From assembly GCA_963797485.1 (NCBI GenBank), contig CAWCPF010000004.1:124001-188000 (forward strand): a DNA stretch of 64,000 nt. Reading direction: 5' to 3'. The notes beneath the pieces are model-generated. The model did no database searches. It worked only from the letters and a program-made list of their open reading frames with translations, and was not told the DNA's origin. The position numbers and the translations under genes are program-made. Numbering within the stretch: the first letter of the stretch is position 1; each line of letters opens with the position of its first letter. Below are positions 10,647-19,768 of this stretch, in pieces. Source of the stretch: CAWAND01 sp963797485 (GTDB lineage Bacteria > Chloroflexota > Anaerolineae > Anaerolineales > E44-bin32).

Positions 10647-11102
10647 ATGGCCACAGCTCGTGATTGCGCGCGCGAAGTTTTGGACGTCGTCCCGCTCATC
10701 ATGCGCGCCATCCGGGTCGAAATGCGGAGCCGGCGGGGGGCCGAACTGAGCATCCCGCAGTTTCGCGCCCTGCTGTACATTGAACATCATCCGGGGGCGC
10801 CTCTGGCAGACGTGGCCGCCTTTCTTGGGCTCACGCCGCCGTCGGCGTCGAGGTTGGTAGACGGGCTGGTCGAGCGCCGCCAGGTCACGCGTGGAGAGTC
10901 CTCGGTCGACCGGCGCCGGCTGGCTCTTGAACTGACCCCCGGCGGGAGAAGGCGCCTTGACCTGGCTCGCCAGGGGACCATGGATACGTTGGCTCACATG
11001 CTGGGCGCCATGACCGCCCCGCAGCGAACGCGGCTGATTGAGACGTTTGAATCCCTGCGTCCCGCCTTCTCGCCCGGGCCAGAGACGACCGAGGCTGGGT
11101 GA
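10647..11102 (+). CDS. MarR-family transcriptional regulator
   Basis: The 151-residue protein has a MarR winged-helix core: SIPQFRALLYIEHHPGAPL, then the recognition helix LTPPSASRLVDGLVERRQV and the wing DRRRLALELTPGGRRRL. It is divergent from the GT39-like genes and two bases ahead of an ABC exporter, so it most likely represses that operon and responds to its substrate. No redox-active cysteine is evident in the core. The ligand is unknown. Confidence 0.85.
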   Translation: MATARDCAREVLDVVPLIMRAIRVEMRSRRGAELSIPQFRALLYIEHHPGAPLADVAAFLGLTPPSASRLVDGLVERRQVTRGESSVDRRRLALELTPGGRRRLDLARQGTMDTLAHMLGAMTAPQRTRLIETFESLRPAFSPGPETTEAG

Positions 11103-11103
11103 C

Positions 11104-11904
11104 ATGCCGAGCATCTTGGAAACGCAATCCCTGACGCGCCGGTTCCGGGACACGCTGGCGGTCGATGATCTGAATTTGAAGATCCCGGAGGGCTCGGTAT
11201 TCGGGCTGTTAGGCCCGAACGGGGCGGGTAAGACCACGACCCTCAAGATGCTGACCACGCTGCTCCCGCCGACCTCCGGCACGGCGGTGATCGGTGGGTT
11301 TGATATTCGGCGCCAGTCGCGCCAGGTGCGGCAGATCATCGGCTATGTGCCCCAAATGTTGTCGGCCGACGGCACGCTGAGCGGTTACGAAAACCTGCTC
11401 ATCTTCGCCAAGCTGTATGACGTGCCCAGGCGGGAGCGGGACGACCGAATCAATCGCAGCCTCGAGTTCATGGGGCTGGGTGAAACCGGCCATCGGTTAG
11501 TGCGCGAATACTCAGGCGGCATGATCCGGCGCCTGGAGGTGGCCCAATCTCTGCTCCACCGGCCCAAAGTGCTCTTCTTGGATGAGCCTACCACGGGCCT
11601 GGATCCCTCAGGGCGCAAGATGGTATGGGACCATCTGGCCGAACTCCGAACGGGGGCCGGCACGACCATCCTGCTCACAACCCACCTCATGGAGGAGGCC
11701 GAGCATGTCTGCGACCAGGTGGCCATCATGCACCTGGGGCGCGTGGCGGCCATTGGGTCGCCGGCGGACCTCAAACGCCAGGTCAATGGCGGTCGCGCGA
11801 CCCTGGACGATGTCTTCCTGCACTTCACCGGTGGTTCTTTGGATACGGGAGGCACCTATCGTGACACTTTCCGAGCGAGGCGCACCGCTCACCGTCTCGG
11901 CTGA
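11104..11904 (+). CDS. ABC transporter ATP-binding protein (DrrA-like)
   Basis: ATG 11104 immediately follows the marR stop. Walker A GPNGAGKTTT, signature YSGGMIRRLEVAQSL, Walker B VLFLDEPTTGLDP and H-loop LTTHLMEEAE are all present. The C-terminus ATLDDVFLHFTGGSLD is characteristic of the DrrA/daunorubicin-resistance subfamily. The 3' end overlaps the permease start by about 44 bases. With the MarR regulator this suggests an inducible drug or toxic-compound exporter. Confidence 0.85.
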   Translation: MPSILETQSLTRRFRDTLAVDDLNLKIPEGSVFGLLGPNGAGKTTTLKMLTTLLPPTSGTAVIGGFDIRRQSRQVRQIIGYVPQMLSADGTLSGYENLLIFAKLYDVPRRERDDRINRSLEFMGLGETGHRLVREYSGGMIRRLEVAQSLLHRPKVLFLDEPTTGLDPSGRKMVWDHLAELRTGAGTTILLTTHLMEEAEHVCDQVAIMHLGRVAAIGSPADLKRQVNGGRATLDDVFLHFTGGSLDTGGTYRDTFRARRTAHRLG

Positions 11905-12706
11905 GTCCATCCAGGCCGAATCGGCCTGGCGGGCGCTGACTGGCTTTGTCCGCAAGACGGCTGTGATTGCCGAAATCGAGGCTCGCAAGCTGCGCCACGA
12001 TCCGACCGAATTGCTGACCCGCGCCGTGCAGCCCGCCCTTTGGCTCCTGATCTTCGGCCAGGTCTTCACACGCTTGCGCGTCATCCCCACCGGCGGACTG
12101 GCCTACATCGATTTCATGGCCCCCGGCATTCTGGCGCAAAGCGTCTTATTCATCTCAATCTTTTACGGCATCGCCATCATCTGGGAGCGAGACCTCGGCA
12201 TCGTGCATAAATTCTTGGCCACGCCGACGCCTCGCGCCGCCCTTGTGCTTGGAAAAGCCGTTTCGGCCGGTGTCCGCAGTCTGGCTCAGGCGGTGATCAT
12301 CTTCGGCTTGGCGCTGGTCATGGGTGTGCACATCAATTGGAACCCGCTGGCGGTGCTGGGAGTCTTCCTGCTGGCCCTGATCGGGGCAGCCCTGTTCTCG
12401 ACCTTCTCGCTGATCATCGCTTGCCTGGTGAAGACCCGCGAGCGTTTCATGGGCATCGGGCAGGTGCTTACCATGCCGCTGTTCTTCGCCAGCAACGCCA
12501 TCTATCCTGTGGCCATGATGCCGGCCTGGCTGCAAATCATCGCCCGCCTCAACCCGCTCACGTACGAAGTCGACGGACTGCGCGCGCTCATGCTCGCCGG
12601 TGGCTCGAGTGTGTACGGGCTCGGAGTGGACCTGGCCGTGCTGCTGATGACCACCACCGTCCTGGTCCTCATCGGCGCGCGCTTGTATCCCCGGGTGGTC
12701 CTGTAG
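11861..12706 (+). CDS. ABC-2 transporter permease (DrrB-like)
   Basis: GTG 11861 is preceded by GGGAGG and lies inside the 3' end of the ATPase gene. Six hydrophobic segments and the ABC-2 signature region are visible: FMAPGILAQSVLF, WERDLGIVHKFLATPTPRAALVLGKA and the late LPLTYEVDG-like NPLTYEVDGLRALM. The roughly 281-residue length is normal for DrrB-like permeases. A terminator hairpin follows at 12747. Partner and substrate are as for the ATPase. Confidence 0.85.
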   Translation: MTLSERGAPLTVSAESIQAESAWRALTGFVRKTAVIAEIEARKLRHDPTELLTRAVQPALWLLIFGQVFTRLRVIPTGGLAYIDFMAPGILAQSVLFISIFYGIAIIWERDLGIVHKFLATPTPRAALVLGKAVSAGVRSLAQAVIIFGLALVMGVHINWNPLAVLGVFLLALIGAALFSTFSLIIACLVKTRERFMGIGQVLTMPLFFASNAIYPVAMMPAWLQIIARLNPLTYEVDGLRALMLAGGSSVYGLGVDLAVLLMTTTVLVLIGARLYPRVVL

Positions 12707-12746
12707 GTCGTCCCCCGCGCCTCATACTGAAGCTCCCTCCTAACCC

Positions 12747-12769
12747 GCGCCCCAAGAAGGGCGCATTTT
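12747..12769 (+). terminator. Rho-independent terminator of the marR-ABC operon
   Basis: Arms GCGCCC and GGGCGC enclose a six-base loop and are followed by ATTTTG, 40 bases after the permease stop. Confidence 0.55.
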
Positions 12770-12798
12770 GCTCATATGCTGACTAGCGTTTTGGCTGC

Positions 12799-13120
12799 TT
12801 GGCGTCCATGGCCGCTGACGCACAGAGTCAGACTTTCTCCGCACTGGCCAGCCCTTCCCGCCTGGATGCCGGCCCGCTCAAGGCCGTCTCGGACTGGGTT
12901 CAGGCGTACACCGACCCTGAGCTCAGCCCTCTTTGGCGGAGCCCCAGCATCAGCCTCACTGCCGCAGAGCATGGAGGTCCGGCCGGGTAGTGCCCGGCGA
13001 TTTGTCCAGCGCGGGTCCGACGGCCAGGTCTTCGCCTTACATGGCGAAGACCGCTAGGGCCAGCCGCTGGCGAAAGCCTGAACCGGCTGTCCGTGCTGCT
13101 GGCCGATCTCGTAAATCACG
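12799..13120 (+). pseudogene. Scrambled remnant of an ArsR regulator and an AHSA1/SRPBCC protein
   Basis: From ATG 12799 the frame reads QTFSALASPSRL, the start of an ArsR helix-turn-helix, and jumps at once to DAGPLKAVSDWVQAY, which normally lies near the ArsR C-terminus. YTDPELSPLW and SLTAAEH then match the front of an AHSA1 domain. In another frame EVRPGSARRF and GSDGQVFALHGE (to ~13050) continue AHSA1, and ESLNRLSVLLADL (~13070-13110) resembles an ArsR tail. ArsR-AHSA1 gene pairs are a common arrangement. The HTH core is missing, so this is a deleted and rearranged relic. Confidence 0.45.
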
Positions 13121-13224
13121 CCTGACGCCGGCGGAGGCATGCGGCGTGCGTCTACCCCATGGGCCCGACGCCGACGCCCAAAACCCGTCGGAGGCCCAGG
13201 CGGCACGCGGACGAGCCTGACGGG

Positions 13225-13617
13225 TTAATTCGAGGCTGAGACGAAGACTTCCGGGGGCTGTTCGAAGTGCTTCTTGACGGCACACTGTTCAGCTGAGCGG
13301 ATGACGGCCGATGTGTATCGATCCGGGAAGTCCGGCGGCAGATGGATTTCGAGCATCACTTTCTTGACCAGCCCGGTGTACAGATCGGTCTCCATCCGCT
13401 GAGACAGCTGGATACCGTCAGTGGGGATGCCGCGTTGACGGCAAAAGCCCAGGACGTAAATCCCGGCGCATGTACCAATGGAAGCCAGAAAGGTGGCGAA
13501 AGGCGTGGGCGCCGAGCCCTGCCCGCCGCCCTGGGGCGGCTGATCGGTCGCCACGCTGTAAGGGCCGAAATGCGCATCCACTCTGGCGCCCCCCGGGAAG
13601 TCAATCATCATTTCCAT
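13225..13617 (-). CDS. OsmC-family protein
   Basis: The 130-residue product starts at ATG 13617 behind AGGAGGAG. It has the OsmC fold signature: an N-terminal beta region (GGARVDAHFGPY), a helix with a cysteine in IGTCAGIYVLGFC, and the second cysteine in RSAEQCAVKKHF. Ohr/OsmC proteins use such a cysteine pair to reduce organic hydroperoxides. The motif differs from classical Ohr and the protein is short, so a general OsmC-like peroxidase or sulfur-related role is the safest call. It is monocistronic. Confidence 0.8.
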   Translation of the reverse strand: MEMMIDFPGGARVDAHFGPYSVATDQPPQGGGQGSAPTPFATFLASIGTCAGIYVLGFCRQRGIPTDGIQLSQRMETDLYTGLVKKVMLEIHLPPDFPDRYTSAVIRSAEQCAVKKHFEQPPEVFVSASN

Positions 13618-14326
13618 TACGATGCTCCTCCTGAATCCGTCAGCTCCCCGCGCCGGCCGGTGGCCGGTCCAGCTGGCTCGATGCTGATTGGATGCGGTTT
13701 GTGTGCCAGAGGTTACATCCTATACGACAGGAGATTGACCCGTTAGGCTGCGGAGGGCGGGAGACCCGCGCGAGGGCAGCCGGAGGGCGAGTTCGCCGTT
13801 GGGGCGGCCATCCCCAAGGTGCCGGCCGGCGTGGATCAGGTCAGACCTGAATGGGTTACGCAGAAGTCCGGGGCTCAGCCTGAAGCCCTGAGCAGCTTCA
13901 GCTAGCATTCATTTCCGCCAGCTTGCACTCGGGTTCGATTGAACGCCGAACACGCAAACCGCTCCAGCCCGGGGAGAGCCGCCTTCGTGGGCGGATTCTG
14001 GCCGTCGGCCGAGATGGAACCATGCGGGGCTCAAATCGGCGGATGAGCGGATTGTGCAATCCCTCACAATCCACCGAATTACTTCCCTGCCCCCTCCATT
14101 CGGGCGGGACAGGGTTCACCCGAGACAGGTGACAGCTGTGAGTTGACTAGCCGGGTCGCCTCCCCAGAATATAGGCAGGCGCGCCGCGGATCAGGCGCGC
14201 TCGTGAGCCACCAAGCTGCAGCCGGTCGAGACTGGCCGCAGATCAATGTGGGTGGTTTCCCACCGCGGTAGCCGACAGGTCTATATGGCCCGGCGCGCGC
14301 CATCATCCAAGGAGAGGCTTAACGGC
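13618..14326. other. Long intergenic region with regulatory signals, no gene recognised
   Basis: I see no convincing gene here. A palindrome ATTGTGC-N6-TCACAAT lies at 14051-14070, a member of the repeated TTGTGA-type family with one mismatch between arms. TTGACT at 14143-14148 with AGAATA at 14166-14171 (17-base spacer) could be a promoter for the membrane protein gene that starts at 14327. The remaining open frames have proline/arginine-rich composition typical of GC-rich noncoding DNA. Confidence 0.35.
14051..14070. promoter_or_regulatory. TTGTG-type palindrome
   Basis: ATTGTGC, six bases (AATCCC), TCACAAT. The same AATCCC spacer occurs in the site at 19588-19607. Confidence 0.4.
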
Positions 14327-15191
14327 ATGTCCGCTCGAACCGTACTCATCACGCTTGGCAAACTCGTTGTGGGGGGACTGATCTATGAAGTCGGCGTCAT
14401 TCTCGGCGGCATGCTTGTCACCGTTCTGCACCTGACGGCGCCGACGGCTCCGCCGGGTGCCGACATGGCGCTCGTCGTCCGCGGCATGCTCTTCACCACA
14501 CCGCTGTACATCGCCGCGCTGGCGATCCTTTCCGAGAGGATGGCGGGAGGATTCGTGGTGCGCTGGTCTGAGCCTGGCCTTTCTGATCTGGATCGCCTAC
14601 ACCGTGAACACCCAGCTCGAGGCTTCAATCATCTCCAACTATGCGTCGTCGCGCGCCTTTGCGATCATCTCGGGTGGCGTGGCGGCCCTGTTTGCGGGCG
14701 GGGCGGCCGCGGCGTTGTTCCCTCCTCGTCCGGCAGGGGAAGGCGCCCTCGCCGCGGTGCGAGGGTATCTGGGTCGGCGTTCCGCGGCCGACTGGGCCTG
14801 GCGGATGGCGGTGGCGGCTGTGGTCTTCATGCCGATCTACTTCGTGTTCGGCCTGATGGTGCAGCCATTCACGGGGACATACTACCAGCAGAACATGTAC
14901 GGTCTGGCCGCCCCGACGCTGGGGCAGCTGCTGCCCATCCTGTTTACCCGCAGCCTGCTCTTCCTCATCGCTTGTCTTCCGATCCTGGCGCTGTGGCGCG
15001 GCGGCCGTCGCAGTCTGTGGTGGCGACTGGGGTTGTCGCTGTTCATGCTGGTGGGCTTCAACATCCTGCTCATCGCCGCGTGGCTCCCGGTCTATGTGCG
15101 CTTCCCGCACACTCTCGAGATTTTGGCGGATGAATTCATCTATGCTGCGGCACTGGTCTGGCTGCTGGCGCCGCGCCTCTTCGACGAATGA
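14327..15191 (+). CDS. Polytopic membrane protein of unknown function (one frame break)
   Basis: ATG 14327 follows GGAGAGG and begins MSARTVLITLGKLVVGGLIYEV. The protein has about seven hydrophobic segments. A frame break near 14570 separates the first ~80 residues from the rest; joined, the product is about 287 residues. Polar loops include NTQLEASIISNY and QPFTGTYYQQNMYGL. The C-terminus DEFIYAAALVWLLAPRLFDE is typical of a small permease-like protein, but I do not recognise the family. Confidence 0.55.
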
Positions 15192-15296
15192 GGCGCACAC
15201 CCCGGCCAGCAGCGTTGGTGCATCGAATCCCGCGCACTCCGACACCTGAGCGCTGCGGGGCTACGCGGCGACCGCCATGATGCCCTAGCCATCAGA

Positions 15297-15758
15297 GTGA
15301 GAGAAGCCGGGGTGTTCTTTGCCCTGACCTTCAGTCCCTCTTATCTCGTCTTCTGGGGCTCAGGGCCTTGTTCCAGGATCCCGCCATCCGCTTTGTATCC
15401 GACATCACCGGCTCCGGTTGGGCCATCGGGTTATTCATCTTGGGCGGTTTTGCCCTGTCGGGGATCGCTCTGCTCGTGACGGCTCTTCGACAGGGCCGGC
15501 CCGGCCTGAAATCTTCGGGTCGCCGACTTCCTCATCGGAAAGGTGGTGCCGTCGAACCCGTTCAGCGGGCTGCACAACAACGAGGCAGGCAGTCTGCGGC
15601 CGGCGATCCTCTCCTCCTGCCTGGAGCCCTATTCCGCTCATGTGTTCGCCAGCCGCGTGCGTCGCTCTTCGGGTTTCAGCGCTCCGGAGTCTGCGTCCTT
15701 GATTATGGTCGCCTTGGTCGTGATCGCCCTCTGGGGCCCCAAACGCCTCCGCCGCTGA
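15297..15758 (+). pseudogene. Remnant of a CPBP-family intramembrane metalloprotease, core deleted
   Basis: The front (VREAGVFFALTF, then FQDPAIRFVSDI and GLFILGGFA) resembles the first two helices of CPBP (Abi/CAAX-like) proteases. The end (GLHNNEAGSLRPAIL and a final SLIMVALVVIALWGPKRLRR) resembles the last helix and tail. Three frames are needed. The central section with the EExxxR and FxxxH catalytic motifs is absent, which no simple frame correction restores. I read it as an internally deleted pseudogene. Confidence 0.45.
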
Positions 15759-15926
15759 CCGATCGCTTCAATCTAGTCTGTCTCCGTGGCTCAGTTGTCT
15801 GCTGGAGTTCGCCGGACAGCTTGCGCCTAGACCCTGTGCGGGTTATAACCATCCCCGACCGAGCCGTATCTTCTCCGCCAGCCTCTCTGTGAGCCGAAGC
15901 GCGCCAAACGTTTTTGGAGTAGCACG

Positions 15927-17126
15927 ATGCCCCGCCTGAACTGGGCGCTGTCGATCCTGTATGCTCTCGCAACGCTGGCAGTGTTCGTGGCGGCGCTTTT
16001 ATTCCCGGCATTCCGATCACTGGCCTATGCTCCGCTGCGAGAGCTGGTCATACCCCCGCCGCAGCCGATCGAAATCTACCTGCTTTACTCGACCGAAAAA
16101 GAAGACTGGCTGAAGGAGGTCATCCCCGAGTTCGAAGCCTCAGGGGCCAGCGTCAATGGCCGGCCCATTCACGTCCGGCTGGCGATGAATGGCTCGCGTG
16201 AAATCCTGCTGTCGGTCCTGGGCCAGTCGGAGCAGCCGGACATCATCAGCCCGGCCAGCTCGCTCCAGATCTCGATCCTCCAGGATCAGTCCCCCAACGT
16301 TTTCGGGCGCCCGATCGTGAATCCGGCCGATGCCGTGAACTGCCGGCCGATGCTGCACACCCCGCTTGTGCTGGTCTCGTGGCGCGAGCGCGCCGACGTG
16401 CTGTGGGGCGAGGCCCCCTCGGGAAACCTGTGGCATCTGCTCCACGATGCCGCTATCGATCCCCAGGGCTGGGTGCTGTACGGCCATCCGGAGTGGGGCT
16501 ACATCAAGCTCGGCCACACCAATCCGCTCAAGTCAAACAGCGGCTTCCAGGCCATCCTGCTGATGTCCTATGACTACTTCAACAAGACCTCGGGACTGAC
16601 CTCCGCCGACATCCTCGGCAATCCTGGGTACCAAAAATGGTTCCTCGATCTGGAGGGGACGATCTCTGAGTTCGGCGACAGCACCGGTACCTACATGAAG
16701 GACATGGTTGCCTTCGGTCCGAGCCGCTACGACATGGTCCTGGTGTACGAGGCGGTGGCCATCGAAAACGCCGCCAACGCCATCGGGCGCTACGGCGAAC
16801 TTCGGGTTTACTACCCGCCGACGACTCTCATCAGCGACCACCCGTTTTGCGTGCTATCCGCGGACTGGGTGACCCCCGAAAAGGCGCAGGCGGCGCAGGT
16901 CTTGTTGGATTACCTTTCCGGCGAAGACGCCCAACGGACGGCCATGCTCAAGTACGGCTATCGGCCGGTGAACCCGGCCGTGGCCCTGGACGAGCCCGGG
17001 AGTCCCTTCTCCCAGTTTGCCACTATGGGGGTAGAGGCCCGGATACCGTCCGTGATTTTGACGGCACCGCCGGGGGACGTGTTGAACACGCTGTTGGATT
17101 TCTGGTCGCGGAACGTTGCGCGCTGA
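15927..17126 (+). CDS. Membrane-anchored extracellular solute-binding-like protein
   Basis: A 399-residue protein with one N-terminal membrane segment (LNWALSILYALATLAVFVAA) and a large outer domain. The fold resembles bacterial solute-binding domains: IEIYLLYSTEKEDWLKEVIPEFE, then PDIISPASSLQ, GWVLYGHPEWGYIKLGHTNP and VLVYEAVAIENA. The downstream gene has a closely related domain (YGYPEWGSFKFGHTHP). No permease or ATPase is encoded nearby, so it is unlikely to be an ordinary ABC importer component. It probably works with the next two genes in one operon. Confidence 0.65.
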   Translation: MPRLNWALSILYALATLAVFVAALLFPAFRSLAYAPLRELVIPPPQPIEIYLLYSTEKEDWLKEVIPEFEASGASVNGRPIHVRLAMNGSREILLSVLGQSEQPDIISPASSLQISILQDQSPNVFGRPIVNPADAVNCRPMLHTPLVLVSWRERADVLWGEAPSGNLWHLLHDAAIDPQGWVLYGHPEWGYIKLGHTNPLKSNSGFQAILLMSYDYFNKTSGLTSADILGNPGYQKWFLDLEGTISEFGDSTGTYMKDMVAFGPSRYDMVLVYEAVAIENAANAIGRYGELRVYYPPTTLISDHPFCVLSADWVTPEKAQAAQVLLDYLSGEDAQRTAMLKYGYRPVNPAVALDEPGSPFSQFATMGVEARIPSVILTAPPGDVLNTLLDFWSRNVAR

Positions 17127-17139
17127 CAGGAGGTCGGTC

Positions 17140-18813
17140 ATGAAACGCGGTCTGGTGAATGCTTTGTCGATCCTGGCGTGTGTCTCCTGGGTGCTGACGA
17201 GCTGCGGCGTGGTCCAGAATCTCACCCGTCCCAAGGTCACCGTCAGTATCGTGTACGGATCCGAAAAACAAGAATGGCTCATCCCACTGGTCGATCAATT
17301 CAACAGGGAGAATCACGAGACACCGGATGGGGACACGATTGAGATCGAAGCCACTGCCATGGGCTCGATCGAGTCGGTCCGCGGCATCATCGACGGCACC
17401 ATCCAGCCCACAGTGTGGAGTCCGGCCTCTTCGGTGTACATCCCGGTCGCCAACGCCGAATGGCACAAGACCCATGCCGATGATCTGGTGGTGGGGACGC
17501 CGGACGACCTGGTGTTGAGTCCAGTGGTGATCGCTATGTGGAAGCCCATGGCCGAGGCCCTCGGCTGGCCGGACACCCCGATCGGCTGGGCCGATATTGC
17601 CCGGCTGGCGACTTCGACGGAAGGATGGTCGTCTTACGGTTACCCGGAGTGGGGGAGCTTCAAGTTCGGTCACACCCACCCCGACTTCAGCAACAGCGGT
17701 GTGGTCTCCATCATCGCCCAGGTCTATGCCGGGGCGCAGAAGCAGCGCGGCCTGACGTTGGATGATGTCAATGATCCGGCCACCGCGGCGTTTGTGGCCG
17801 ATGTGCAGAAGAGCATCATCCACTACGGCACCAGCACCGGCTTCTTCGCCGAGCGCATGTTCACCAACGGTCCGTCGTATCTGAGCGCGGCGGTCATGTA
17901 CGAAAACCTGGTTGTGGCTCAGGAGACCAAGCGGCTGAACGGTGAAGTGCAACAGGTGCCGGTGGTGGCCATCTATCCCAAAGAAGGCACCTTCTGGACC
18001 AACCATCCCTTCGTCATCGTCAACGCGCCATGGGTCACCGACCAGGAGCGCCAAGCGGCTCTGGTCTTCAAGCAGTTCCTGCTCGACAAGCCGCAGCAGC
18101 TCAAGGCTCTGCAGTACGGGTTCCGCCCGGCGGATGCTTCGATCCCATTGACCGCCCCGCTGGACGCCCAGCACGGCGTGGATCCTTCCGAGCCCAAGAC
18201 GGTGCTCGAGATCCCCAAGGCCGAGGTCATCGAGGGCATCCTCAACCTGTGGCGGCAGGCCAAGAAACCGGTGGACGTCGTGGTGGTGATGGACATCTCA
18301 GGCAGCATGGAGGGCGACAAGATCTCGGCCGCCCGGTCCAGCCTGGCAAATTTCATCGACCTGCTGGACGACCGCGACCGAATTCAAGTCAACCTGTTCA
18401 ACGGCTCGGTCACCACGCTGTCTCCGTTGTCGTCGCTGGGCGAAAAACGCGACGACCTCAAGCGGCGCATCTCCGGGGTATTCGAAGGCGGTGAAACCGC
18501 CCTGTATGATGCCATGTTGGCGGCGGATGCTGATCTGACCGCCAATGGCGACCCCAACCACATACGCGCCGTGGTCGTGTTGACCGACGGGCTTGACACG
18601 GCCTCCTATGCCACCCTGGATGACGTCACCGCCGCCATCGGTCGGTCGGCGGAGGAGGGCGGCAACGCCATCAAATTCTTCACCATCGCGTTCGGCGATG
18701 ACGCCGATGAAAACGTGCTCACCTTGGTCGCTACTGCCAGCGGAGGCAAGGAATACAAGAGCGATCCCAGCACGATCAACGCCATTTACTCCGACATCGC
18801 CACCTTCTTCTAG
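17140..18813 (+). CDS. Lipoprotein with solute-binding domain fused to a von Willebrand factor A domain
   Basis: ATG 17140 sits behind AGGAGGT; a lipoprotein signal ends LTSC. Residues ~35-370 form a solute-binding-like domain paralogous to the upstream protein. A vWA domain starts at ~380 with the metal-ion site DISGSM, the later T of GGETALYD and the acidic VVVLTDGLD, so the MIDAS site looks complete. The total is 557 residues. Such fusions are called substrate-binding and vWA proteins; their ligand is unknown. The three-gene unit 15927-19548 is compact, with gaps of 13 and 9 bases. Confidence 0.75.
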   Translation: MKRGLVNALSILACVSWVLTSCGVVQNLTRPKVTVSIVYGSEKQEWLIPLVDQFNRENHETPDGDTIEIEATAMGSIESVRGIIDGTIQPTVWSPASSVYIPVANAEWHKTHADDLVVGTPDDLVLSPVVIAMWKPMAEALGWPDTPIGWADIARLATSTEGWSSYGYPEWGSFKFGHTHPDFSNSGVVSIIAQVYAGAQKQRGLTLDDVNDPATAAFVADVQKSIIHYGTSTGFFAERMFTNGPSYLSAAVMYENLVVAQETKRLNGEVQQVPVVAIYPKEGTFWTNHPFVIVNAPWVTDQERQAALVFKQFLLDKPQQLKALQYGFRPADASIPLTAPLDAQHGVDPSEPKTVLEIPKAEVIEGILNLWRQAKKPVDVVVVMDISGSMEGDKISAARSSLANFIDLLDDRDRIQVNLFNGSVTTLSPLSSLGEKRDDLKRRISGVFEGGETALYDAMLAADADLTANGDPNHIRAVVVLTDGLDTASYATLDDVTAAIGRSAEEGGNAIKFFTIAFGDDADENVLTLVATASGGKEYKSDPSTINAIYSDIATFF

Positions 18814-18822
18814 GCCGGGATC

Positions 18823-19548
18823 ATGCGTTCACCGTACCTTCAAGCTCTTCTCAACCCCGTGATGCTGGGCACCCTGGGCCTGGTGGCGGTCGCCGGGTTG
18901 TGCGCTGCCTGGTGGCTTTTCCCGATCGGCCTGCTGGTCTGGGCGGTAATGCTCCTGATCTACGCCAATGATCCGGTGCTGCGCGTCAATTACCGCATGC
19001 AGGAGCGCTCGGCGGCTCTGTCGCAGCGATTTCAGACCCAGTTTGACAAGATCACGCGCTCCCAGGTGCGCCTGTTCAATGCCATCAACGGCTCACGCCG
19101 GCCGCTGAGGGCCGCGCTTGGGGGAGTCAACACGGAAGTCGAGGCGCTGACGGACGCCTTGTACGACTTGTGCCAGCGCATGACCGGGCCGGAGAATTAC
19201 GTCAAGGTGGCACAGCACGAGGGTGACCTGGACGGCCAGCATGCCCTGGCGGTTCTTGCCCTTCAGGGGGCAACCGATGCCAAAGCGCGCAAGCAGAAAC
19301 AGCAAGCCCTTGACGTTGTTGATGAACGCATCCAGCAAATGAAGGCCGTTGCCGGGCTGTTGGACCGGGTCGAAACTCAGGTCGGGGAGATCGGAAATGC
19401 CATGGCGGCCTGGATGACGGAAGTCGTGCGCCTGCAGGCGCTTCCATCCCGGGAGGCCACTGATCAGGTCGATCCGCTCATCGAGAAGATCAAGAACGAG
19501 CGGGAACAGCTCAAGGAATTCAACCAGGAACTCGGGAAGCTCCCCTAA
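18823..19548 (+). CDS. Membrane-anchored coiled-coil protein, partner of the vWA operon
   Basis: The 241-residue product has one or two hydrophobic segments (residues ~12-50) followed by a highly charged, glutamine-rich helical region (DERIQQMKAVAGLLDRVETQV and EKIKNEREQLKEFNQEL) that should form coiled coils on the cytoplasmic side. I do not recognise a named family. Its place 9 bases after the vWA gene suggests it transmits or scaffolds signals from the two outer proteins. The end of the operon is followed by a TTGTGA-type palindrome at 19588. Confidence 0.5.
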   Translation: MRSPYLQALLNPVMLGTLGLVAVAGLCAAWWLFPIGLLVWAVMLLIYANDPVLRVNYRMQERSAALSQRFQTQFDKITRSQVRLFNAINGSRRPLRAALGGVNTEVEALTDALYDLCQRMTGPENYVKVAQHEGDLDGQHALAVLALQGATDAKARKQKQQALDVVDERIQQMKAVAGLLDRVETQVGEIGNAMAAWMTEVVRLQALPSREATDQVDPLIEKIKNEREQLKEFNQELGKLP

Positions 19549-19587
19549 GCCCCAGATTGCGGCCCGGGCCGGGCCGGTCCCAACCTG

Positions 19588-19607
19588 CTTGTGAAATCCC
19601 TCACAAA
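19588..19607. promoter_or_regulatory. TTGTGA-N6-TCACAA palindrome upstream of the CYTH-CHAD gene
   Basis: CTTGTGA, AATCCC, TCACAAA. It lies 162 bases before the CYTH-CHAD start. A TATAAT at 19696-19701 between site and gene may be the -10 box of an activator-dependent promoter; no good -35 box is seen. Confidence 0.5.
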
Positions 19608-19768
19608 CCAAAATGGGCGCACGGGCCGAGTTGGGGTGGCCGGTCGGCCATGGCTCTCTTCGGCTCCCAACCAGGTCGAAGGGGTGTGTGTACCTTATAA
19701 TGAGGGTCCGGGCATGAGTAACCGCCCGGTCAACATCCGCACAAGAACTCACTGCGAGCAAGCAATCG

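Noticed and set aside
13898..14132. tRNA-like GGTTCGATT near 13930
   Set aside because: No acceptor, D or anticodon stems can be formed around it.
14246..14275. GGGTGG...CCGCGG at 14247-14267 as a T-box motif
   Set aside because: It folds into a small local GGTGG/CCACC hairpin with no leader or terminator context.
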